Counted from the stretch's first letter, positions 34,896 through 46,233 are shown. The stretch is DNA of 64,000 nt from Letharia columbiana (GCF_014066305.1 NW_023501067.1:496001-560000); one strand, 5' to 3'. The notes: generated from the sequence alone by a model not told the origin. Translations and numbers: made by a program.

Positions 34896-36255
34896 GCCTT
34901 TGCCGGCGACAGACTCTGCGGCTCTCGTTTTACCATTGTCTGCGGCTTGAGAGGATGAACCAGGTATATAGGACAGGAGTTATTTTATCAGGAGAAAGTT
35001 GATAGGTGGTAGCGATTACGGTGCAAAGAATGGTTAGGCGGTGCCTTGGTGGGTCATCATTGTCATAGGATGACTATGAGACTGAACAATTATTTCATAA
35101 AAGCTCAATTCAGAATCTCTAGGATGATGACGGTATGCAGATACCCGAAGAGCGAATGACCGAATTTGAACTTCCAAATCTCATAAGCATAGGCAAAGTG
35201 GGTCAGCTGAGTGAGAATCCAGTGTCTATTCCATCCCCAAGAGCCTTGTTGTATGCGCGCCAACTGGCCCAGACTGAAATCGTAAGCCTTGCTTTCACGA
35301 TAATATGTTTTAAGACAGAGGCCCGTAGCTTGGTGGTAAGGTCAAGGAAGGATACATAGGCTACACTCTTGGCTGATTCTGTTATCCAAGGGAAAGGAAA
35401 GAATAGTCAACGGGCTCAAAGAATGGATGACCGCCGGGCAAGCTGTCAGAGCGCCGCACTCTCCCCGAACTTGGTCGGACACCAGCCAATCAAGACCAAT
35501 TCTTCCATTGATGAACCCCGCTTCTAGGCAGTGGATCCCACCATGTCCGCGTTGCCATGATTGAGAGGGTACCCGACGTCTTGGTCGCCAGGCATTTGTG
35601 GTGGTACCTTGATTACTTTTGGACGATAACGACTTCGCATTAAGGCAAGAATTTCGTATCATAGGCGTCCAACCGCAAGCAGAGCGATACAGCCAGGTCC
35701 TGAGTTAGAGCGTGTACGTTTACGCATGCATCCGGTGCCACTCCAGGAGATGTCAGAGGAAAGAATAGCTGTAAAATGCCGACGTCTGGCTGCCGTGTCA
35801 TATTCATGGGAAAATTCTGTCATCGTGGAATTGGACTGTCTAGGTACCTGCTGGAAAACATGAGCCTCGACGACTGACAAGGTGCCTAGATCAGAAGAGG
35901 ACTACAATTTTCTAGTCAGAGCGCAATAAGAGTAACAGAAATCAGGAGTAAGATGCCGCCAGATCATCAAACTTCTTGGGATCTATGTTGTTTGAAATGA
36001 TACGCAGTGAAAGCTTTGGGACCAAATCTTTGTTCTAATGAACTAGGCAAGGAGTGCAAAAACCACAAAACTGTAAAGACTGAAGCTCTGGACCTCTATG
36101 GAATATAAGACGTCACGTGCGCATTCTTTAGCGCGCTTAACGCGATCGCGTCTCTTCGTCAGTGCAACAGCCACTGCGACTTCATTCAAGGCTTCCCCTT
36201 ATTCGTACCGGCCATTAAGGACTCGAGGGGCTTCCTCCGCCACGCGCGACGAAAG
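34896..36255. other. Intergenic 1.4 kb
   Basis: This is the divergent upstream region between the aldolase and the conserved gene at 36256. No recognisable gene or RNA was found. Confidence 0.5.
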
Positions 36256-37872
36256 ATGCAGGCTAAGAGCCTTCCACCGACATCTTCATTGACTATACTC
36301 AGCTCCTCGCAATCAGCCAAAGAACTGGATGCTTCCCCCACAACGGCATACTCCGCTGGCCATTTACCCTCATACCGCGCCGTTAAAAATTTACCCTATG
36401 AGCTCCGCGAGCATTGCATGATATATCTCGAAGAGGGTCTTCACTGTCAAGCCTTAAATCTTCTGACCTCACTCTTAACATCCGGGTTTACCTCTTCGAG
36501 CCCACTTCCTGCCTTCCTTCCGCCGCCTCATTACCTCGCGCTGATCGCGACCCTAGCCGTCCATCCTACCCTGACGACACGGGCGAAGACCCTGGATCGA
36601 GTCCAAGCCGCCAATCTTGCGCTTCGATATCTACGCTTGGTGCTAAAGCATGCTGGTCCTGTCAATGGCAATCTCAATGACGCATTCACATTCAATAGTC
36701 TTAGCTTTTCGTCGCGGCGCGGAGGAAGTGGGAGAAGAAGAATTACAGGCGAAGGGGCAATCCCTCCTGTCGACGATGATGAGCGCATTGATACCGAATT
36801 GGCGAATGCTGGGTCATTGTGGGCACATGCAGAAGGTTTCTGGCATGTTGTCGGGTGGTGCTTCAATTGCAGTATCCTGCACAAACGGCGGTGGGAGAGA
36901 TGGAACGCCTGGCTGACGTATATGATCGAGGTTCTCGAAGTGGACTGGGATGCGCGGGAACACGGAGAGGGGCATGAATCGAGAGAGAAGAGCTTGATCA
37001 TGAAATATATCAACTCCGGAGCCACCACTGCGGGGAGGCAACGACACATTTTAAGGGCCGTCTTTGCAGATGGCAGGACAAAGTCAGTGGCTGAATTTGG
37101 CGAAATTTGGAAGAACGAGACAAAAGAGCTGAAGAAGGACGTCGACGTCACAAAAGCAGAGAAGAAGATCGATATCGAAGCCGACAACTACGGCGATTAC
37201 ATGGAAGACGAAGATGATGAGGACTTGACGGACTCACCAGAGGATCTCTCGCCTCCCCCTGAGCAAATGACAGAATCCATCCCCAATGTCGCAGATGACC
37301 TTGGCGGTATGGACTCCGTCAACCTGCGTCTTCGTCTCCTCTCCCTCCTGTCCAAAGTGTCCGCCGGCCTCCCCGACGATTTCACAGACCTTAACACACT
37401 CTACGATAACTTCCTTGAGCACATCCGCTCTCTACCAATACCTGCATTTTTCCTCATAATCTCACCGACCACTCTCCGCGTCTTCGCCCCAGCCGCAGCA
37501 TCATCACTCGCACAATACATACTACGTTCCCTCATCGCGGCATCTGCACCTTTGCCGCTTAATGACAACATTTCACAAGACATACTCGGAAGGAGCTATC
37601 TGCCTTTTCCGGCGAACACAACCAGTATCGTGGATAATACGAAGGTCAGTTTGTGCGTTGAGACTCTGCTGCGACTTTTGGACCACCACATCGGACTAGC
37701 GTGGACGCCAGGTCTACAGGAGGCAGCGGAGGCGGGGATTAAAGCCAGGACTGCAAAAGCGAAGAAGAAGCAAACAAAGAGAGGGACTGATAGGGATTGG
37801 GGTGGTGATGGGACGTGGTTGGCTGCTAGTGCAGAGAGAATAAGGGGCGTGGTTGGGATGGCAAAACCGTGA
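36256..37872 (+). CDS. Conserved fungal-type protein of unknown function
   Basis: A single exon encodes 538 aa. The ATG at 36256 is followed by a short Ser/Thr-rich leader, then a helical region starting YELREHCMIYLEEGLHCQALNLLTSLL (about 45-75). A Trp-rich block follows, reading EGFWHVVGWCFNCSILHKRRW then WNAWLTYMIEVLEVDWDARE (about 195-250). Next comes an acidic linker (about 315-360, EDEDDEDLTDSPED). A second helical region (about 365-480) contains LRLLSLLSKVSAGLPDDFTDL and the basic tail KAKKKQTKRGTDR. The layout (alpha-helical, TPR-like start, acidic hinge, basic end) suggests a nuclear scaffold, but I recognise no named family. Codon use is regular and no frame breaks are visible. Confidence 0.75.
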   Translation: MQAKSLPPTSSLTILSSSQSAKELDASPTTAYSAGHLPSYRAVKNLPYELREHCMIYLEEGLHCQALNLLTSLLTSGFTSSSPLPAFLPPPHYLALIATLAVHPTLTTRAKTLDRVQAANLALRYLRLVLKHAGPVNGNLNDAFTFNSLSFSSRRGGSGRRRITGEGAIPPVDDDERIDTELANAGSLWAHAEGFWHVVGWCFNCSILHKRRWERWNAWLTYMIEVLEVDWDAREHGEGHESREKSLIMKYINSGATTAGRQRHILRAVFADGRTKSVAEFGEIWKNETKELKKDVDVTKAEKKIDIEADNYGDYMEDEDDEDLTDSPEDLSPPPEQMTESIPNVADDLGGMDSVNLRLRLLSLLSKVSAGLPDDFTDLNTLYDNFLEHIRSLPIPAFFLIISPTTLRVFAPAAASSLAQYILRSLIAASAPLPLNDNISQDILGRSYLPFPANTTSIVDNTKVSLCVETLLRLLDHHIGLAWTPGLQEAAEAGIKARTAKAKKKQTKRGTDRDWGGDGTWLAASAERIRGVVGMAKP

Positions 37873-38802
37873 AAATCTTACCATCATCACACATGGAATG
37901 AATCTTGCCGAGGTCATCGTCATCGCAGGTATGTGCAAACAACTTGAAACGGTTTGCACTGGTGTGCTCGACCAAGCTGTTATTGTGTTGTGTGATTGCA
38001 TCTTCAAAAGCTTCAGCGTTGATGCTCAAAAATGTCGTACTCGCTCATTTGACCCACCTGCGCAAGGCATTGAATGCCTGGTGATAAATATTTTGCTTAC
38101 ATTGCCCTCCTTCCCGAATTTACGTCTGTCAACAAAGCCTCGCCCGCTTTTTCGGCATATAGGATGGTTGCTAGTCGAAGAACAGTAGCTATAATCATCA
38201 TAGATCGGAGTCACGTCATGCGGAATCCTAGACGACCAACAAGCTTCATTGCAGCAGATATCCGAACAACAGGCATCCGCCCCAGCCGCACGCCCTGTAT
38301 CAAACTCATATCCTGCAAAATCGATCCTCGGACAATCGCTGTCAAAATCCACAGAGACGTTTGTTTGAAAGCTAGTAATCGAAGTAAGATCTTTACATTT
38401 TTGATAGAAAGATCAGATAGAGAAGAAAAGACAAAGAAAAGTATGAGTCTTAGAGCTATCACAGAAGTGAAAAAGAGGCGCAAGATCGGAGTGGGGTGGA
38501 TGGACGGTCCGAGGTTCAATGAACAAGTTCAGGCATTTTGATAGATAGTTTGTTCAAACCCTCAAGAGCGCTTGCGCACCCATCCCCCACGAACTCAAGC
38601 AGGCACCACCGACACAGTGTTTGGATTTTGGAAGGGAGGGAGGTGAGCAGGATAGCGTGGTAATGTCATTGTTCTGATGAAGCAAGAATTGGATATTTTT
38701 GCCGTCCGTGCAAGGAGCATTATACAGACGTCTTCGCTATATTGGGTATCTGGCGCAGTGAAACTCCGTAACGGTACTCACCGGGAACCAGCCCCGAAGA
38801 CA
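37873..38802. other. Intergenic; small uncertain frames
   Basis: A minus-strand Cys-rich frame (38026-38352; DACCSDICCNEACW) and an overlapping plus-strand frame (38074-38541) are open but not recognisable. I see no supporting introns or motifs, so no gene is called. Confidence 0.4.
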
Positions 38803-39432
38803 TCAAGCGAGAGCAAATAGAAGGAATCGCCAAAAAAAACCCCGCAAGAGCCGCAAACGCGAAGAACAAGTCCCCTCAGCCACCCAAGCCGCCCAGTCGT
38901 AACCCTCACGCCTTCCTCCCCACCCCCGGAATCCAATCCCAACTCCCCCTCTTCCCCCCCCCCCCCCTCCCCCCGCTCCCAACACTCGACCCCCCACCCC
39001 TCCTCCCCACCTCCTCCCCGACCGCATTCCCCCCGCCCCCCCGCGCCCGACGTGATAAACCGGCACCCCGCCCCCCGTCAACGCCAACTCCTCGTCGAAG
39101 CTGAAGACGCGCCGCTCCTCGCCCGCGGCGTGCATGTTGCCCGCGCCGCCCCGGCCCGTGCTGTAGTTGGGCGTGCGGCCGTGCGTGTCGGACGGCGGTG
39201 CTCGGATGGCGGATGGGTAGGGGGGGGGGGGGGGTGCGGTTGCCGGCGCCGCCGCGGCCGAAGGTGGTCCTTGTGGGGGCGGGTTCGTGGAGGGTGTAGG
39301 GTGTGGAGGAGGAGGAGGAGGGGGGTGGACATGTTGGCGGGGGGGGGTGTGGTGGTGGTGGTGGTGGTGGTGGGGTAGACCGACCTGGTTTGGGCGGGCG
39401 GAGAGGTATTCGAGGATGAATGCGTCGCTCAT
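38803..39432 (-). CDS. DUF3602 (Par32-like) low-complexity protein
   Basis: The encoded 209 aa begin MSDAFILEYLSARPNQVG. A His8 run and polyproline follow, then two copies of the family motif: STGRGGAGNMH (about residue 91) and HVGRGGAGGM (about residue 127). The GRGGAGN motif repeated along a disordered chain is diagnostic of DUF3602, whose yeast member Par32 is a phosphoprotein that restrains ammonium transport under TORC1 control. Here the C-terminal half after the second motif is an extreme Gly/Arg run encoded by long C/G homopolymers (up to ten or more identical bases at 38956-38968 and 39219-39232). The true frame beyond residue ~140, and the stop, are therefore unsafe; a length error in any homopolymer would change the tail. 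Confidence 0.6.
   Translation of the reverse strand: MSDAFILEYLSARPNQVGLPHHHHHHHHTPPRQHVHPPPPPPPHPTPSTNPPPQGPPSAAAAPATAPPPPPYPSAIRAPPSDTHGRTPNYSTGRGGAGNMHAAGEERRVFSFDEELALTGGGVPVYHVGRGGAGGMRSGRRWGGGVGGRVLGAGGGGGGGRGGVGIGFRGWGGRREGYDWAAWVAEGTCSSRLRLLRGFFWRFLLFALA
38940..39375. repeat. Extreme C/G-rich simple sequence with poly-C, poly-G and (GGT)n runs
   Basis: Inside the DUF3602 gene there are poly-C runs (38956-38968), a poly-G run (39219-39232) and a GTG/GGT run encoding polyhistidine (39350-39373). Such tracts are prone to slippage and to sequencing error. Confidence 0.85.
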
Positions 39433-40688
39433 GGGTGTGGTTGTGGTGTGGGGAGGGGTGTGGATGGTTGGGTGGTTGGGTGGAGGGTGTTCAGTTGGAT
39501 ATCAGACAGGTGGGTAGATGTCTTTGATTGATTGAATGGTTGGATTCTAAATTGATCTGAGTGTGGATGTGGAGGTAGGTAGATGTGTCTGATGAATGAA
39601 TGCTCAAATCAATCAAAAGACAGTCGCACTCCCACCCCCTTATATATCCTCTTTCCCCATCGGAGCCACCGTCTGGTTAATAATGACATGTTGGAAGCTT
39701 CTTCAACAATTGCACCTTACTTTGCCATTAGGTGAAGATACTAATCCGTTAACTGGAAAGACCAGTTAAAAGCGAGGATTTTCGATGGGTGCGTGACCGC
39801 AGCCAACCGAGGCGCCTTGCAGTTAACGGCAACCGATGGGGTAAGTAAGGCGAAAGTTCCGACAAAGCGGCGTCTGGATTGTCCAGAAGCTTCCACTGAA
39901 ATTTCACTGTGTCGGAACATGCTCCGCGAAGAGCCATCGGACACGGCAGAATTTTCACTCGCTGCTTTTGAAACGGAAAATCAAGGCAAAACGTAATTCG
40001 AAAATAATTGTATCCAGTCATGATTCAGGTTTTGGGAGCATGTTGGTTTGATTTACCATTTGCTTACGCCTTGATGTCTCTTGGCTTCGGGAGGGGCAAT
40101 TTCATGAGGGTAATATTGCATATTATGGGGGTAATGGAAATTCCAAAGCGGATGCTACGACGCTGCCCATGTCCAGTTGAAGAACGTGACGCATCCACTG
40201 GACACAGTATGACCCCCTGTAATCAAAGCAGTCTGCATTTCTTGCATTGTCTTGACAGCGATGAAGGCTGTAATAACTTGTGCATGCATCCAGCTACATA
40301 TTCCAAGCTCTCGCTCTTCCCATGCCACCTCTCGGATTCATTTGACCATACCACGAGTCTCCATGCCAGCTTGAATGGACCTGCCCCTAAATTTGGGCTC
40401 GTGTAGTAGTGCTTTTCCCCGCATTCTAACGATCAGGTACGACGTTCAGAAACCCGGATAAACACCTAGAGCAAAGTACGCAGCCTGGTAAGCGGTCTGG
40501 AATCTCTAAAACCTGGGCTCCTTAAGGTCGGTCTGCCAGTCTTCCCTCGTGAAGTCGTGATAGGAAGTAGTGCCGACCTCGAGACACAGAAGATCGACCT
40601 TTCCCCTCTTCTCGTGACGGACTGCTTGCCATTGTTGACCATTGCAGTGGAGAAATCATAGGCTGGCAGTCAAAACACATATAGCTCC
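39433..40688. other. Intergenic between DUF3602 gene and ARP1
   Basis: The first ~200 bases are the purine/GT-rich upstream flank of the DUF3602 gene, with a TATATAT-like site at about 39641. No gene is recognised in the rest. Confidence 0.5.
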
Positions 40689-42016
40689 CTAGTTGAACTT
40701 CGTATGAATGATCTCAGGGTTCTCGTGCCAGTCATCGATATTGACCCACATCTGCGAGCGCACATTAATACCGAGATCCGACTAATCGGGACTGGATGAC
40801 GAACCTTTCGGAAAGTACTCAACCCAGCAAGAATACTACCTCCGATCCAAGTACTGTATTTCCTCTCGGGAGGAGCGAAGATCTTGATTCTCATGTCCTT
40901 GACCGCTAGTCTCTGCACTTCATGCAGCAGCCGGTCTCCGAAACCCTTTGTGAGTGTTGAGCCCCCTGACAACACGATATTGCCAAACAGGGATTTCCGA
41001 AGGTCCACGTCCGTCCTGTTAATTGCATCGACAACGATTTGATGTATTCCCGGGTATTCGAGTCCGATGATCTCAGGGTCGAACAGGATCTCAGGCGCGC
41101 GATATCTCTCCGAACCAATCTATTCACCCTTAGTGTCGTGATTCTCAAGAACGCATGCCAAAAACCCACTTTTATCTTATTCCCGTCCGGTAGCGGATAC
41201 TCCACGACCTTGCTCTCTGGCCTTCCCGCATGCTGCATCCACTCCTTCTCCTCCTTCTTCGGATCCAACGCCACGTATGAATGCTTCTCCTTGATATTCC
41301 TCACAATCTCCTTCTCCGCACTCGTGTGGAAAACATAGCCGCTCTTCCTAAACAGCAACTGCATATATTCCGTCACATCTCTCCCCGCAACGTCGATTCG
41401 CCGTATACTGCTTGGCATAGCGAAGCCTTCGTAGACTGGTACTGCGTGTGATACACCATCGCCTGCATCAAGGACTATGCCTGTTGTGCGACCAGAGGCG
41501 TAAAGTGAGAGGACAGCTTGGATGGAGGTGTACAGTGCCGGGACATTGAAGTTTTCGAAGAGAATTTGGGCGGCAGTGTCCCGGTTCGCTCGTGGGTTTA
41601 GGGGGGGTTCTGTGAGAAGGACTGGGTGCTGTAGTCACGAAGGTCTTCAGTCAGCCGAGCTCTAGGGGCAATTCATGGTGGAAGTGCCAGAGATCCTGTG
41701 AGCAGCGTACCTCTTCACTCAAAGTCTTCAGCTCTTCCTGATACACAAATTGCCATATCCTCTCCATATCATCCCAGTCTGTGACAATGCCATGCTCTAA
41801 GGGATATCGTATCTTCAATAATCCTCTAAACTCCTCCGCTCTTTTGCCAATAAACACATCCCCTTCTAGAGCCCCAGCCAACACCCTCAAATGTTTTGGC
41901 CTACCCACAAAGGATGGAAAGTAGCATTTCGGGAGGTCCTCCCCCGCGAAGCCAGCTCGTATCGTCCCACTCCCATTGTCTAGCACTATGGGCGCGTTGT
42001 GGAGCGTCTCTGTCAT
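40689..42016 (-). CDS. arp1: ARP1 (centractin), dynactin filament subunit
   Basis: Arp1 polymerises into the short actin-like filament at the core of dynactin, the dynein cofactor needed for nuclear migration and long-range transport in hyphae. Four exons (41711-42016, 41170-41628, 40805-41119, 40689-40751) join with all junctions in phase 0 to 380 aa, the exact family length. Visible landmarks are the phosphate-1 loop [15 protein letters not shown], the Arp1-specific [38 protein letters not shown] (phosphate-2), [13 protein letters not shown], and the C-terminus [16 protein letters not shown]. Introns are 82, 50 and 53 nt; the last starts GTTCGT. Arp1 rather than conventional actin is favoured by DDLPK-like [20 protein letters not shown] and the end HTKFN. 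The gene looks intact. Confidence 0.95.
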
Positions 42017-42409
42017 TATTGCGGCGATGTAGTGGCCTCAAACCAGCATTTGGAGTAGGAGGTAGATGCTCAAAGATGCTACCGGTAGGCATCACGAGTT
42101 GAGAGTAGCGGATGTGTCATAGCAAAAGGAGCTGTCTGTTTGGCAGCGTCAATTGTTGTAGAGTGAGACGCGAAGCGCGATGCCAAGCTATACGAAATGT
42201 ACCCCGATCTCGCCGCCCTGTGGTCGCACCACCTGGGTAAGCTGGGAAATTACACACTAAGGCAAATTACGAGCCACAGCACAAGTCTAAACGAGAGTGA
42301 AAACATCGTATTTTACACCGCGTACACCTTGTGCATAATTTGAAGTTCCCACCTCAACATTTTTTATTAGAACTTATACTAAAATAGCAATCATTTATCC
42401 AATAACAAA

Positions 42410-42551
42410 GACACTTTGGCGGAGTGGTTAACGCGATGCCCTGCTATCCGGCTAAGGCATTTCTTTCGAGGTAAGTCAAGGTTGTAAAGAAAGTTAGACC
42501 TCAATTGACTAACAATTTGACAGAGCGCAGGTTCGAATCCTGCAGGTGTCG
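42410..42551 (+). tRNA. tRNA-Ser(GCU) with an anticodon-loop intron and a second, spliceosomal-type intron in the variable arm
   Basis: Cloverleaf parts are all visible. The acceptor stem is 42410-42416 with 42544-42550 and discriminator G42551. The D stem is GCG/CGC (42419-42421, 42432-42434). The anticodon stem is ATGCC/GGCAT (42436-42440, 42456-42460) and the T arm is GCAGG-TTCGAAT-CCTGC (42527-42543). The anticodon loop reads CTGCTA, then an 8-nt insert (42447-42454) at the canonical 37/38 position, then A. The internal promoter fits: A box TGGCGGAGTGG (42417-42427) and B box GGTTCGAATCC (42530-42540). A T8 tract follows. The variable arm is interrupted after TCTTTCGAG by 53 nt (42471-42523) that start GTAAGT, contain TTGACTAAC and end TTTGACAG. 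Removing them restores a TCT-TTCG-AGA variable stem. G as discriminator and a long variable arm are serine identity elements. Confidence 0.85.
42471..42523 (+). other. Spliceosomal-type intron inside the tRNA-Ser variable arm
   Basis: The 53 nt match the protein-gene introns of this window in length and signals: exon AG, donor GTAAGT, branch CTAAC at 42509-42513, then 10 nt to acceptor CAG. It is not at the site cut by the tRNA-splicing endonuclease. Confidence 0.7.
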
Positions 42552-42555
42552 AATG

Positions 42556-42563
42556 TTTTTTTT
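42556..42563 (+). terminator. RNA polymerase III terminator (T8)
   Basis: Eight T residues begin five bases after the discriminator base of the tRNA-Ser gene, the standard Pol III stop. Confidence 0.85.
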
Positions 42564-43140
42564 CCAAAATCATTGGAATGAACTTCAATTTTTGCTAAAT
42601 GTTACTCGTATCCACCCCCATCGTGAACATCTTTCCTTCAACATTCAGTTCCGGTCATATGACTACAATTTGAGAGAACCACACAACGTAGACACACGCG
42701 AACACTGGGTTAGTATGGACATAAAGGCTAGCGTGGCAGGCGTGGGCAGATACATAATGAAGGTTTCTCATAGCGAACTTGATTCTCTTTTCTTTTTCCG
42801 TCGTGTTCGTCTTACATCTTAGACCAAATCTCTAGCTACTTAATATTATCTTAACTTCTTGACACACTCGAGGCGTGCTGTCACGTGTAGGTAGATGAAT
42901 TTCTTCCGTAACACTCTTAGACTAATACAAATAAGTGTTCTACCTCAAGCTGCCGTCAAAATCACACCTGGCTCGCCTCAATCCATAGTTGGAGAGCTTT
43001 CAGGAGAATAGTGCATTCCATTTTGAATAGGTCTTTAGCGGCGCACAGCGGAAACACGCTAGACCACGGTCTAAGCTCTGTTCGCGTAGGATGGACCTTG
43101 TGGCACACTTTTTTGTGGCTTAACAGACGACAAACTTCGG
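42564..43140. other. Intergenic, no gene recognised
   Basis: This is the spacer between the tRNA gene and the unknown gene starting at 43141. Nothing was found beyond short open frames. Confidence 0.5.
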
Positions 43141-44474
43141 ATGGAGCGGAGCTACCATATTATGGGTGATCTCAATCTTCCTCGTCCATCTGACTGTGAC
43201 CTTTTCAAAGACCACGAGACTTTGGCTCCTTCGCTCCAGAAAGATCTCCAAATGCTTCACAGTCGAAATTTGAGAGGTACGTATAGTATCTGTGTCTTGC
43301 GATTCTCCATTCTAAAACGGATCTAGAGCTCAACAGGCCATTGAAGTCTTTAGATGTGGCATATGACCAATTCAAAGTCAAGGAGCTACACAGCTGGAGA
43401 CTAGCACGCCAGAAGCCCCCTCCTCGAGATGCACTAGTCCGTGCCTCTGGATCATTGGATGCTCCTCTAGCGCATCATCTTTCGCAACCATCCCACACAA
43501 CTTTATCCCCGCAAGATGACAGTGAAACGGCCGACCCAACTAACGGTTGTATCGCTATGTTGACTGGCAACCTTTACACCCCGAGCACTTTAGTATTCGA
43601 CCATCTCCATCGACGTTCCGAGGATTCTGAGGGTCTTAAAACTCTCCCAGAACCTGTTCTAGATTGCCATGAGGATCATACGAGGGACATCTCTGAATCA
43701 ATGTTAGCAAAAGTCGAGTTGCTGCATGGCCGCAAAGTTCACAACAGAATCTTAAGCAGTAGGGGCAACGTCAACAAATTCACGGCTCTCCCACTCTGGG
43801 GTCCTCTCGAAGGCGTCACTTTATTTTTGGCACATGAATCAAACTACCGCAATGCCGACTTGAGATACAGATTTCGAAGGATCTGCCTGCTTGTTTTACA
43901 TCCACAGAGACTCTTCTACGAACCAAAAGATTCAGCAATCACTCTTTTGCATGACAAGATTCATATTGCAGCCTCGAAAATGACAGGTATGCCCGTCAGA
44001 GAGTTCTATTTTCGCCGAAAGGAGTGGAATAGACTGGTAAATAACCCATTCCACGCAATGGTCATCAAGGAATTAGGTTCTGTTTTAAATGCTTTGTATC
44101 GCTCCGAATCTGAGACGGATGTCGAACAGATGACCAACAGCGAATGCAAAACTGAAAGGGTAGACCATCGAATGGATGAAGCGACGCAAAAGCCAGTGCA
44201 TTCGACCGGATCTACGATTTTGGAAACATGCTTGCAGATCGAGCCTGCTGACTCTGGTCTCCCTTTCGAGGTAGAATGCAGCTGCATCATTTGCAATAAC
44301 TCCATCAAAGCTGGTCCAAGGCAAATCCTAGTCGATAGCAATCCACGCTGGACGCTGCATATGAATCGTCCTCTCTATGTTGAGCGCGTGAGGTTCTGTC
44401 GCACGTGTAACCAACAAAAGAGATCATCCCGATTCGAGAGGAGATACTTTCTGTTGAACGCAACTATCTTTTAG
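43141..44474 (+). CDS. Unknown protein with a possible zinc-ribbon (two CxxC pairs)
   Basis: Exon 1 (43141-43276) and exon 2 (43327-44474) join across a 50-nt intron (GTACGT donor, GATCTAG acceptor) into one frame of about 427 aa. The ATG at 43141 or an internal one at 43162 could be used. I recognise no family. A central region (about 190-290) is rich in aromatic and basic residues (GVTLFLAHESNYRNADLRYRFRRICLLVLHPQRLF). Near the C-terminus there is CSCIICNN, then, some 45 residues on, CRTCNQQ, a spacing that fits a treble-clef or zinc-ribbon site. The frame ends with a TAG at 44472-44474, but the same frame stays open for a further 89 codons after that stop. The true end may therefore involve another intron or a recent nonsense mutation. 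It lies beside the split tRNA gene. Confidence 0.4.
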
Positions 44475-44518
44475 GTTTTGCGCAAAAGTTCCAACAATTT
44501 GACAGCAACATCAAAGCC

Positions 44519-45566
44519 ATGCTTCTGGACAGATTGCCCCCATCCTCAAAGCTTCCAAGGAATACACGACGAAATCCCTCAGACTCGGCAGTACCGTATG
44601 AGGCTCAAAGCAGTACGAATCAAAATTGTAGGAACAAGAGGTTCCGTGTACCTCGGAAGAACCCTCGACAAGCAAGGAACAGTACTGCACAGGCTCGAGC
44701 AATTCTACAATTTCAGACTCAGATTTCAATGGCCAGCCCTGCTATAGCGCTGTCCTCTACGCCAAATCCAATAATTGTATCTGGAGAAGCTGGCCACGAG
44801 TTGCTTTCAACTGAGAATGATATGATTCTATCCAGTTTAATCACAAACGACAGAAATGCACCAAAATCGAGGAAAGGACGCAGTGACAGGGTAGCGACTT
44901 CCGTATTGAGTGATGACTCGTATCTTCCCGTCAGCAAAGAGAGCGACAAACGATGCAAACGCAAGAGAGGAGCGGACGGCGATCTCTTCCAAAAGAGAGC
45001 AAAGGAAAATCCGGCGGACGACATCCCACGGATGGAATCGAATTTGAAGAGTCAAACAGAGCTTGCGAAGGTGAAGGCTATCGACTCTGAAACTGAAACT
45101 TAACGTTTAGGCACTACCCACTTTGGACCTCATAATAAGCAGGAGTCAACGACTTCTCTGGTTCTCTCTAAGGAAGTTAGTGTCGATGAATATGTGGTCC
45201 GAGAAAATTTCTTGCACCAACCGTCTCGAGCATTTCTTTCGAGACCTTAACTTGGTCCAAATTGACGACATGGATTGCGCCACTAGACACGCCAGACTCA
45301 AAACTCTGATAACGATCATCAAACGAGGCGACGAATTGACTGAAATTGAGAAGGCACAATTGGCTGAGTTAGAGGCTAAAGGAACTCGAGTTTATGGCCG
45401 AGATCTATCAAGAATAAACGTCGCAGATATGGATATTGGGATGAGGAAGAACTGGCGGAACGTGTTGCGCAAGAAAGTCGATCGATATAACGTTCTGAAT
45501 GAAGCAGAAATGAAGCAATTAAAGGATTCTGGAATGCTACTTTATATGAAAAGAGGAATAAGATAA
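44519..45566 (+). CDS. Possible continuation or second unknown gene
   Basis: Two open stretches follow the previous gene on the same strand. The first, 44519-45103, is basic and low complexity (KCRKRKRGADGDLFQKRAK-like, with a likely nuclear signal). The second, 45123-45566, is charged and helical (RLKTLITIIKRGDELTEIEKAQLAELEAKGTRVYGRDL). Between them a frame change with a plausible acceptor (AATAAGCAG, ending 45141) suggests an intron. Whether they are later exons of the 43141 gene or an independent gene cannot be decided from the sequence. The second part has the look of a short helix-turn-helix-like repeat (two 'T/NE-IE/AE-Q-L' segments), but no family is recognised. Confidence 0.3.
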
Positions 45567-46233
45567 GTACGCGCTGTTACGGGGAACTCTTGACACATAC
45601 TGGCAATCAGGCCTAGTGAACTTGATACATGCTTCTCTCATTATTTTGTATCTAGATTTCTGGAGAAGTAGTTAATGTCATTGACTTGATCTTAATTCTA
45701 TCATAAACCGAATCATTATACTCGCGTCGACGCGTACGAACAATTTATATATATATATTAAATTCTACTTAAACTTAGATTACTTTAAGTAATAACTAAC
45801 AGTTAGTATGGCCTTGATTTACACCGCATAATGCAAGAGTATTGTAGGATAGGAGAATTCCGTACGTGGAGAGAGTATCGTAGGGTAAATCATTATCATA
45901 CATAGGGGGGTTGCAAGACAGTTGCTAGGTCTTGAGTGAGTGGGGGTACATTTCTTATGCCTTGTACTGCCAAGCCGGTTGAAAGGTACCCCGGCCTCGA
46001 CCCCCTACATACTCAGGGTGACCGCCGCTTGTCATAGACAGTATACTACTTATTCACATACTATGATTCCACATCATTGTTCGATACACGTCGAGCCCCT
46101 GAAAATACTGGACTTCGTTGAGCATTGCATTACCTTACTGACCGCTCATCTTTTAGAGATGTGTAGACCTGTATCCTCACTGTTACTGTCATAAACATCC
46201 AATTGTCCGACCCTTTGTTACTACGCCACCCCA
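45567..46233. other. Intergenic with short AT-rich patch
   Basis: The segment 45740-45810 is AT-rich (TATATATATATATTAAATT-like), perhaps a small RIP-affected relic. No gene was seen. Confidence 0.4.

Noticed and set aside
38026..38352. Cys-rich small protein (possible effector) on the minus strand
   Set aside because: No signal peptide or family motif was seen; an equally long frame lies on the opposite strand, with no intron support.
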